Positions 56,228-64,000 of a DNA stretch of 64,000 nt are shown piece by piece. Under the pieces are notes generated by a model. It searched no databases. It was not told the DNA's origin and worked only from the letters and a program-made list of their open reading frames with translations. How positions within the stretch are numbered: position 1 is the stretch's first letter; every line of letters starts with the position of its first letter. Source of the stretch: Anthopleura xanthogrammica (Eukaryota > Cnidaria > Anthozoa > Actiniaria > Actiniidae); the NCBI GenBank assembly GCA_964019055.1, contig OZ025223.1, positions 3,636,625 to 3,700,624 on the forward strand. The letters are read 5' to 3'. The position numbers were made by a program, and so were the translations under genes.

Positions 56228-59200
56228 TCAATCCCAATGTAAATCATCTTTAGTTAATGAACTCTGTAAATTTTGCATCCCTTTCAAAACTTTTAAATTT
56301 TTTTCAGCGCTAATTCCAGGTTTTAGTACCCTGTTCTCAACTTCAGCGAAAACTCCTTTGCTTCCCTTAGTTTTGACCGTAGTAATGACTTCGACTTCTC
56401 CTCCACTTGCTGGCAGTCTAGCACAGGCGCTCCTTGGCCGTACGTGGACGTGTGGCTGTGGTCGATACTTAGGCCTGGTTCGCTGTTCGCTTCGCTTGTT
56501 GAGCTGATGTTTGACCATTGCTATTTGTTCGCCTTTGGCTTCCATACGTTTGACGAGGTGCTCCAGTTCTCGCTCTAAGTCTTCGCGAATAACTAAGTCT
56601 TCGGTTTCATTGATTTGACGACCAAGCTCCTGGTGCTCACTAGAGAGAAAATAAAAAAATAAGCTTCTTGGTCACGGGGAGATATCGTGAACAATGGCGT
56701 TGCGTGACAAATTTTACAAGTAGTGTTACGCGACGCAACTTTTTGTAAAACTTTGTGTCGCGAGAAGTTTTAGTTGCTCGAGAATATAGTTAACCTTTTC
56801 TTGATTTTCTCGCTAAGAAATGTTCAGAAATTTGATGAGGAAGGTGGAATTTGTTGTCAAACTGGTCTCGGAAACAAATGCCATCCATCATAGGTGGCGA
56901 CCGTGCTGCTCATCCAATCACAGTGCTCGGACCCAGCACTTTCACGGTCACGGCAACGTATCGTGAGTATTTGTGTAGACTCCTTGCAGCACGTTGGAAT
57001 GCAGCTCAATTTGGAGGACAAAACAATAAGTTCCAATTCTCAGGATATTGAAATTCTTTTGTTTTGTCCTTCAAATTGAGCTGCTTTGAAGTCACGTGAA
57101 AGGGGCCTATAGTCATTCGAAATCTGTTCTGTCATTACTTACAAACTCATGTGCCCAAACTCGTCCTGCAACCCCAGCAGAAGATCTTCAAGTCCCTCCG
57201 AGTCACTGGAAGTTGAGCTGCTGTAACTTCTTGCTTGGCGCTGTGCTAAAGCGTTACACAAAGATGGATTGTGGCCCTTGAGAAGGGATAGTGCTTGCTG
57301 GATGTTAGCACCAACTGAATGGGACTTGCTAACAGACTACGAAAGAAAAATACCCGGGTAAGTCTCCAGTAACGGTAATATCAATAGAGCTGTTATAGAA
57401 TGAGTAGGAAAACAGTTTTTTACCTTTCCTGCAACGAATGGAATATTTCCTAGATTCAGGTGAAAGTGTCCAGGAGGATTTCCTGGTACTGGTTGTGGCT
57501 TTGGCTTGGCTCTTACCTGGAAAAGAAGCAAGAAAAAGAATCAAAATTAGTTCTTAAATTAACAGAATTTATCATTTTGTGTACGTCGAAGTTACTACGC
57601 TTCTCAGTTGAGCTTTGAACGACCGAAGTTTTGTCACGAAGTTTTGTTGTTGAAAAGTGCATGCTGTCAGGGGCAATGTCAGACAACACGCACTTTTCAA
57701 CAACAAAACTTTGTGACAAAACTTCAGTCATTCCAAGCTCAACTGAGAAGCATAGTATGACCGCAAAATTTGATACAATAGAGGTTTCTCACGGCAGCCA
57801 TATTAGAGGGTAAAACAATAGAAATTTCCTCCTTTGGAAAATAATTTCTCTTGTCATGCAAAAAAAAAAATGCATTGTTCCTGCCCTTTTAAGACAATGT
57901 TCTTTATCTGTTTAATAACCCTAATAAAGATTAATTGATTGATTGATTGAAACATGACTGCTGTGAAAGACACCTATCTATTATGGACACTTATTTTGTC
58001 TGTACTTAGTCACTCATATCATAAACAGACCTCTATAATATGGACACTTGTGTCCGACCCTTTGGTGTCCATATTAAAGAGGTTTGTCTGTAATTTTTGT
58101 ACCTTTTTCTTCTTTTTCTTTTTGATTTTTGGTGGTGGTGATGCTGCTTGTAAGAGAATTCGATTTCTTTCTGACTCTGTCTGAAGCTAAAAAAAATGCA
58201 AAATGGATGTTGTCAAAGGAATGCAAAAAAGATGAAAAAAAGAAAAAAGAAACAAAGAAAAGAAAACAACAAAATTGCAAAAAATTGCAAACTGTGGAGT
58301 ACACTTAAAAGCGGTAGCCCTAAAGTAAGTTTTAAGTCACTGAAATACCATACAAGATTAAGAAAGTGGTATGACTGTAGCCCCACCTGACTATCCTAGC
58401 TCTCAATAGACCTTTTCTGAGATAGCAAGCATGGTGCATTGTGGTCTAGCTTGGGTACAAATATCTTTTCTTTACCATACCTCAAGTGGTGTTGTTTGTA
58501 CCCAAGCTAGAAATATGCAATGCATCATGATTATTAAACTCAGAAAAGGCCCATGTATTCCAGCCATTGATATCATGCAAATTTTTCTCTTGTTTTGCAG
58601 GAAGGGAAGAAAAATAATGTAATGTTGATGGTAAATTTACCAGTACAGTCCTATCTTCCAAGAGCTTCCTGTGATGTGCTTCATTTCTCAGTCTTTCTTC
58701 TAACTGCCTTATCTTGTTCTGCAACAACAAGAACAGAATTCATTCTCAAAAGACCTGAACATGGTCATCAAAGATGCAAGACATCACAAGCTGATGCCCT
58801 TTTAAAGATATTTTTCAAGAGACTGGGATTTGCAGCCCAGACTTAAGGAAGAGGTCCGCAAAAGTGTTTGGTAAGGGGGTAGGGGTTATCAAAACCTATG
58901 AGGGTGTTGACAAAGCACTGAAATGCAAAGGTGAGTTATGAAACTTGTTATACAATATTATGCACAATGTTGTAGGCAATCAATGTTGCAAGCCATCTCA
59001 CACAACACAGTTTGTTGCACGCAATGTTGATGAAGTAGAAAACAATCCTACTTCATTTATTTATTTATTTACATAGCTTCCACCTTAAAAATATATAAAA
59101 TCTAAATAACAAAATATGAATCAAAAATATAAATAAAGACAATAATACAAGGAACATATATAATAATCATAAGACAAAAAAGGTGAGGGACAGCACAACA

Positions 59201-62040
59201 GAGCGAGGCTCCAAATAAAGTGCACCCATAAAACGACATTGCGACTTCAGCGACATTGCCTGCAATACTGCATGCAATGTTGCACCCTGTTTCCAAAACT
59301 TAAATGATTTTGCCGGCATTTTGCCGACACAAAAAAAATACACAAAAAAAACAAGCTCACCTCAGCCAGGGACTGTGAAGCTGTTAATTTCATATGCTCT
59401 CGCTCCAGCCCAGTTAACTTGCCGATCTGCCCCTTGATGTCTGCAGTGGCTTGCTGACTTATTTGTTGAGTGAGCATGGCTGACCTCTGGACGGCATTGT
59501 CCCTGTCCATTTCTGCTGTTTGTACCATTTTTCGCATGTAGTCCAACTGCTTTTCAAGTAGGTGGCACCTTGCTTCTGCTCCTTGGAGGCCGTTTTGCAG
59601 ATCTAAATGAAATGATATTTAGAAATAAAACAAAGGCATAGAATTCTAACTTTGAAATTTATCAAGTTACTGGTTCAATGGTAGAATTTCATATTTACAG
59701 TACATCATTCTGACATGCTCAGTTCCAATTCAATCTTTGAGGCAATAAGCTATACCCTAACTTCGATCAGCCCAGAGGTTGTTTCAGGGATTGATCTGTG
59801 AGTTAGCCATGCCCTGACTTAGATCAGCCCAGAGGTTGTTTCAGGGTTTGATCTGTGAGTTAGCCGTGCCCTGACTTAGATCAGCCCAGAGGTTGTTTCA
59901 GGGTTTGATCTGTGAGTTAGCCATGCCCTGACTTAGATCAGCCCAGAGGTTGTTTCAGGGTTTGATCTGTGAGTTAGCCGTGCCCTGACTTAGATCAGCC
60001 CAGAGGTTGTTTCAGGGTTTGATCTGTGAGTTAGCCATGCCCTGACTTAGATCAGCCCAGAGGTTGTTTCAGGGTTTGATCTGTGAGTTAGCCGTGCCCT
60101 GACTTAGATCAGCCCAGAGGTTGTTTCAGGGTTTGATCTGTGAGTTAGCCATGCCCTGACTTAGATCAGCCCAGAGGTTGTTTCAGGGTTTGATCTGTGA
60201 GTTAGCCGTGCCCTGACTTAGATCAGCCCAGAGGTTGTTTCAGGGTTTGATCTGTGAGTTAGCCATGCCCTGACTTAGATCAGCCCAGAGGTTGTTTCAG
60301 GGTTTGATCTGTGAGTTAGCCATGCCCTGACTTAGATCAGCCCAGAGGTTGTTTCAGGGTTTGATTTGTGAGTTAGCCATGCCCTGACTTAGATCAGCCC
60401 AGAGGTTGTTTCAGGGTTTGATTATAAGATTGATGTTAGTTTGAATTTCAATCAAATTAAAGTTACCCTCATTTTGCTGGCTAATGATTCCCTGGCTGTT
60501 ACTCTTAGCATGGTGCTCTTTTTGTAAGATATCCTTGTAATGCTTTGATTCTGTAGCCAGTCTTTTGAGATTATCTTCTGCTTCTGTTCTTTCCAGTTCA
60601 AGCTTTCTTATCTTCTCCTGTAATCCCTTGAGTGCAGATATGACAGCTACAAATTGAGTTATAACATAACTGTTTAAATCTTTCTTTCTGATTGTTTACA
60701 GTGTAGTGCCATCCTTTAATATGAGGACACAGCACTTTTTCTATTTCATCATTCATATCTGTATTTTATAAGGAAAGAAATAACTAGCTGGCTATGCTGT
60801 GCTGTGTGTATACATATAAATCACTTGGGGATTAGCAGGACATCATGCTTCTGCTACAGGTAACACATCTCTCATGTTTTGCCAATCCAAACATTACTGC
60901 ACACAACACAAGTCTTCTATTTCTTCAATAAAAAAGCCATTTTTAGTACTAAAATTTAACTGAAAAAATATTTATACTTTTTCACAGTTTGTAAGTTTGT
61001 TGACATTTAAAGACCCCTTGCAGCAAGTCAGAGGCAGCTCAATTTGGAGTACAAAACAATATAGGTTCCAATTCTCAGGAAATTGAAATTCATTTGATTT
61101 GTCTTCCAAATTGAGAAGCTTTGACATCACGTGAAAGGGGTCTCTAGTAATGTTTAATTTAAATACCTCTGCTGTTAGCCTGAGGGGCAATTCCTCTCGG
61201 CGACGCTAATCCTTCAGCTTGGTATTTTTTGGCATGAGGGAAGTCCCTGTAAGATGATATTGAACTATTGGCCTCTGATCTCATGCTTCCTCTAAATGGT
61301 GAATCTGGCACCCTCCTCATACTCCTGAGGTATGGAGGAGTGGACTACGTAGAACAAAAAATGTGACATTTTAGGAACTTGAAGAAAATATTGTTCTGAA
61401 AATATCCATACACCTACATAGAGACAAGTGCTACAGCTACAAAGTATACCTTCCTCAGACCCTCCCCACCCCTTGGAAATTTCAATCCCCCTCTGTGGGG
61501 GAGGTATGGATATTTTCTGAAACTACATAATATACTCCCTTTCAATAACTCGTCTCAATATGTGATGAATTACATTTTTTTTTTTTACAAACGGTGAGAA
61601 CCCGAAACCAAATGCAGCGTAACAGTTCCACAAAAAAGTGCTTTGAAATTGCTAAAGTAGTACTTTTCTAAGACCAATTAATATTATTTAATTGATAAAA
61701 TGTTTTTAAGACGAAATAGAAAATAGATGATTATAAATTTAACGCAAGTGTAGCATGCAAATATAAGTTCGTATGGAATTTCATCGATGCCTTTTTGCAA
61801 AATTTTACATGCTTTCCTTCAAATTCATGCACAAAAATTAACGAATATGAGAAGCATTTTAATGAGTGATATCTAATAGAGAATCCAGCGTTGGATTTTC
61901 GGATAAATCAATAAAAATCAACACAAGAAAAGTGTCATAAATATTGCTGTTTTGTGTTGACATGACATTCGAATAAACAGACGCCATCTTACAACTCGAT
62001 AACAAAATGACTAACTCACCCGTCCCCCCTGATCCTCCAT
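56228..62040 (-). CDS. CEP57: Centrosomal protein 57 (CEP57/CEP57L1, translokin) orthologue
   Basis: Centrosome and microtubule-binding protein. Exons: 62020-62040 (MEDQGGR), 61167-61344, 60467-60646, 59361-59602, 58647-58718, 58103-58186, 57424-57516, 57143-57336, 56228-56639. All phases join, giving about 480 residues. Hallmarks: AVISALKGLQEKIRKLELER opens the N-terminal CEP57 coiled coil; LEKQLDYMRKMVQTAEMDRD; a Lys tract (PPPKIKKKKKKK) where the family has a basic linker; LGNIPFVAGKSVSKSHSVGA, the conserved start of the C-terminal microtubule-binding domain; LLLGLQDEFGHMSFEHQELG; and a C-terminus KNLKVLKGMQNLQSSLTKDD. The start is assigned to 62040 because ATG is followed by only seven codons and a good donor; the next in-frame Met is in exon 2 (SMRRVPDSP). 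Confidence 0.92.
56976..57110. mobile_element. MITE, family M2
   Basis: TAGACTCCTTGCAGCACGTT, CAGCTCAATTTGGAGGACAA, inverse TTCAAATTGAGCTGCTTTG, end GTCACGTGAAAGGGGCCTA. It lies in the last intron of CEP57, 33 bp past the donor of exon 8. Confidence 0.85.
57600..57752. mobile_element. MITE hairpin, CTTCTCAGTTGAGCTT
   Basis: CTTCTCAGTTGAGCTTTGAA then GAAGTTTTGTTGTTGAAAAG is mirrored by CTTTTCAACAACAAAACTTT and AAGCTCAACTGAGAAG. Both arms are about 65 bp. In a CEP57 intron. Confidence 0.85.
57975..58096. mobile_element. MITE-like, TATGGACAC / GTGTCCATA
   Basis: TATTATGGACACTTATTTTG, CCTCTATAATATGGACACTT and TTTGGTGTCCATATTAAAGA with GGTTTGTCTG make nested inverted words. It abuts the donor end of CEP57 exon 6. 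Confidence 0.6.
58407..58553. mobile_element. MITE with TIR TAGACCTTTTCTGAG
   Basis: AGACCTTTTCTGAG and GTCTAGCTTGGGTACAAATA are mirrored by GTTTGTACCCAAGCTAGAAA and CTCAGAAAAGGCCCA. In a CEP57 intron. Confidence 0.75.
59747..60425. repeat. 57-bp repeat family S57, 12 copies with a two-unit higher-order pattern
   Basis: The unit reads GCCCTGACTTAGATCAGCCC then AGAGGTTGTTTCAGGGTTTG and ATCTGTGAGTTA. Copies start about every 57 bp. The word after GTTAGCC alternates A-G-A-G-A-G-A-G and then A-A-A, so most of the array is built of 114-bp dimers. It lies in the CEP57 intron between exons 3 and 4. Confidence 0.95.
61011..61145. mobile_element. MITE, family M2
   Basis: AGACCCCTTGCAGCAAGTCA, CAGCTCAATTTGGAGTACAA, inverse CTTCCAAATTGAGAAGCTTT, end ATCACGTGAAAGGGGTCTCT. 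It ends about 20 bp from the donor of CEP57 exon 2. Confidence 0.85.
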
Positions 62041-62532
62041 TCCTCCAGGCGATCCACACGAGAATAAACTTTCCAATCAACAGTTTTTGAGTAGTTAGAG
62101 CCTTAGAATAGAATTCTGGTCGTGAAAATATCGTCAAACATCAAAAAGTCAACCTTCAAATTCTGTTTTTTTTTTCAAATGGCCGTTTCTCTCATGGGAG
62201 TTACCGCTGGTCTTAGACAGCGGGCTCAGCTGGTCGAATCAAAATATAATTTTAGAAATAAGCATTAAAAATTGCTCAAAATGAGAAAAAAAAAAGCTAA
62301 GAGTATAAAAATTTATAAAATTTTAAATTTCTTTTTTCAAAAACCTTTTAAAATTATTTATTGGAAGAAGAAGCGCGTTACCCATAACACATTGCGCGCA
62401 TCAATACTCAAGAAATCATACCGCGCATAGCATGCTGGGAAACAAAATGGCAGACGAAGCGACGTGTTTTTAATTTTTTTCTACTCCTTTTTTCTAACTT
62501 TTTGAGTGGTAATTTTAGTTTAAATTCCTAAA
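62041..62532. promoter_or_regulatory. Probable bidirectional promoter of CEP57 and PITRM1
   Basis: The two start codons lie 492 bp apart and face away from each other. AGCATGCTGGGAAACAAAAT then GGCAGACGAAGCGACGTG (62430-62465) holds a YY1-like AAAATGGCAGAC word and a ZNF143-like TGGGA block on the PITRM1 side. ACCCATAACACATTGCGCGC is CpG-bearing. No TATA box is in a useful place. Confidence 0.55.
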
Positions 62533-64000
62533 ATGTGGCGCTCTAATTTACTACTTCTCTCGCGTAACTTTGCTCCAAGAAAATTTCTGCCATATTTAAG
62601 GTACGTTTTTGAATATGATTTTTACGAGGATGACTCAACGAAATGACACTGTTGCACGTGCGATATAAAAATCGTACAGTAGATGTTGATAATTATTTTT
62701 ACCCTTGCTCTAATTTTTTAAATGCATCTTTGCTAAAGAATATTTTTCAAATTATGCTTATATTTGTAGGAAGAATCAAAGATATTTATGCACAGAGCTT
62801 CAAAAAGAATGTGAGAATAGAACAGCAGTGCTGGATGCTGCAAGTAAGAAAGCTTATCAGATAATTTTTTATGTTGCTGAATTTATTACTCTTGCTTAAT
62901 ATTCTGGTGTTTTCGTGTTTATTAGAACAGTTAAAAGAAGGTGACAGCCTCCATGGGTACACAGTAAACAAGGTAATCCAATAGACCCTCGTTCCTTGAG
63001 CTCAGTGTTTTCTCATTTCAGACCATGTGTTATTCTCTAGAGTATCATTTCTTTGTTTAATGGTTGCACACGAGAAGACACATAAATATGGATACAACTG
63101 AAACAAAGAATCTTATTCTCAAGAGAATGACACATGGTCTGAAGTAGAAAAGATAATGCCCAAGGGTCTATTTATTAATATTTCTGCACCTACCTGTATC
63201 TTTACACCCATTTTCATAATTATGCAACCAACACAGCCCAAGATGTCTGGGTTTTTGGCTGCTGTTGATCAAAAATTTACTAGCTCAGACCATTGAAAAT
63301 TTGATTGACGGAAACCAAAAACCCAGGCGACTTGGATTATAGCTAGTTGTCTGGGTTGCATAATTATGGAAATGGGTATATTTTTATATTATTTTGTTCG
63401 TAATGATGTATGTGGTTTGTGTGTGATTTTCCTAGGTTGTACCAGTACCAGAACTGTCTTTAGTATCCGTCCACCTTACCCATGATTCCACAGGAGCTGA
63501 GCACTTACATATTGCAAGAGATGATTCAAATAATGTATTTGGGTAATGAAATTTATGCATACTTTATCAACACACTTTTTTTGGAAATAGAATGGGTTCC
63601 CTGTGGTATAGCAACCACAGGAACCCCAAATACAGTTCACTGATTACTTAGTAAATTGATAGATTGCAAGCATTCCCAAGAAAGTCAAATGACAAAGACA
63701 TGGCGGCCATGTTGGTGGTATTAACAATGGGTGCTAATGAGAAATCTTTTGTTAAATACGACCAACATGGCCATGATGACATCATGTGTAATCACAGAAT
63801 CAAAAAAAATTGTGATTTTCTTGTAACAGTTTTATAGTGTACTGTTGTTTGTTATGTTACATCAGGGTTGGATTCCGGACCACACCCATGGACAGTACTG
63901 GAGTGTCACATATACTAGAGCACACAACTCTTTGTGGGTCACAGAAGTTTCCTTGCCGAGATCCATTCTTCAAAATGCTTAACAGATCCTTAGCCACATT
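62533..64000 (+). CDS. PITRM1: Presequence protease, mitochondrial (PITRM1/PreP), first five exons
   Basis: M16C zinc metallopeptidase of the mitochondrial matrix that degrades cleaved targeting peptides. Exons: 62533-62600, 62770-62843, 62926-62972, 63436-63542, 63866-beyond 64000. The start [20 protein letters not shown] is Arg-rich, Ser/Leu-rich and lacks acidic residues, a mitochondrial targeting sequence. [14 protein letters not shown] and [20 protein letters not shown] match the start of the mature enzyme. [20 protein letters not shown] contains the inverted zinc motif HxxEH (HILEH), and [20 protein letters not shown] follows as in the family. The gene runs out of the window; the rest of the roughly 1000-residue enzyme is not seen. 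Confidence 0.95.
62987..63170. mobile_element. MITE, family M1
   Basis: TAGACCCTCGTTCC, GTTTTCTCATTTCAGACCAT at the left; CACATGGTCTGAAGTAGAAA and ATGCCCAAGGGTCTA at the right. The most complete copy in the window. In the intron between PITRM1 exons 3 and 4. Confidence 0.85.

Noticed and set aside
59747..60425. Regular repeats resembling a CRISPR array
   Set aside because: The 57-bp units are head-to-tail with no unique spacers, in an intron of an animal gene.

Overview
This is eukaryotic DNA, most likely from an anthozoan cnidarian such as a stony coral or sea anemone. It is AT-rich, its genes are broken into many short exons with GT/AG borders, and its introns are full of short palindromic transposons. 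The animal assignment is firm because the proteins are metazoan centrosome, sorting-receptor and lectin families. The cnidarian assignment is an inference from lectin architecture and repeat style. No bacterial operons, rRNA genes or CRISPR arrays are present.

Layout. (1) 1-6762, plus strand: the 3' part of a cation-independent mannose-6-phosphate receptor (IGF2R-like) gene, with lumenal MRH repeats, one membrane span and a sorting tail. (2) 6763-15348: no gene; MITEs, a 3.4 kb foldback element with a TTAA target duplication, and a GAT-rich minisatellite. (3) 15349-21252, minus: a complete three-exon gene for a secreted or surface SUEL (galactose/rhamnose-binding) lectin with a Thr/Pro stalk. 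(4) 19464-26195 and 35812-43160: two copies of a segmental duplication. Copy A ends in a broken fragment of CEP85. Copy B carries the real 3' end of CEP85. (5) 29537-37824, minus: a second lectin locus in which the lectin exon and tail exon have been amplified as a roughly 1.55 kb cassette downstream of one signal-peptide exon. (6) 42841-53680, minus: CEP85/CEP85L, about 19 exons with two alternative first exons. (7) 56228-62040, minus: CEP57/CEP57L1, nine exons. (8) 62533-64000, plus: the first five exons of the mitochondrial presequence protease PITRM1, divergent from CEP57.

How the genes relate. CEP85 and CEP57 both encode coiled-coil centrosome proteins and lie head to tail 2.5 kb apart. 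CEP57 and PITRM1 probably share a promoter region of about 490 bp. The most unusual part is the lectin array. Every lectin exon is a symmetric phase 1-1 exon and each cassette has its own terminal exon. A 2-nt difference decides whether that terminal exon encodes a hydrophobic C-terminus (probably anchored) or a short tail without one (probably secreted). The locus could make several lectins by alternative splicing, or it could be a young array of partly dead copies; sequence alone cannot decide.

Limits: exon borders come from reading frames, splice dinucleotides and phase matching, without transcripts. Identities are judged by eye.
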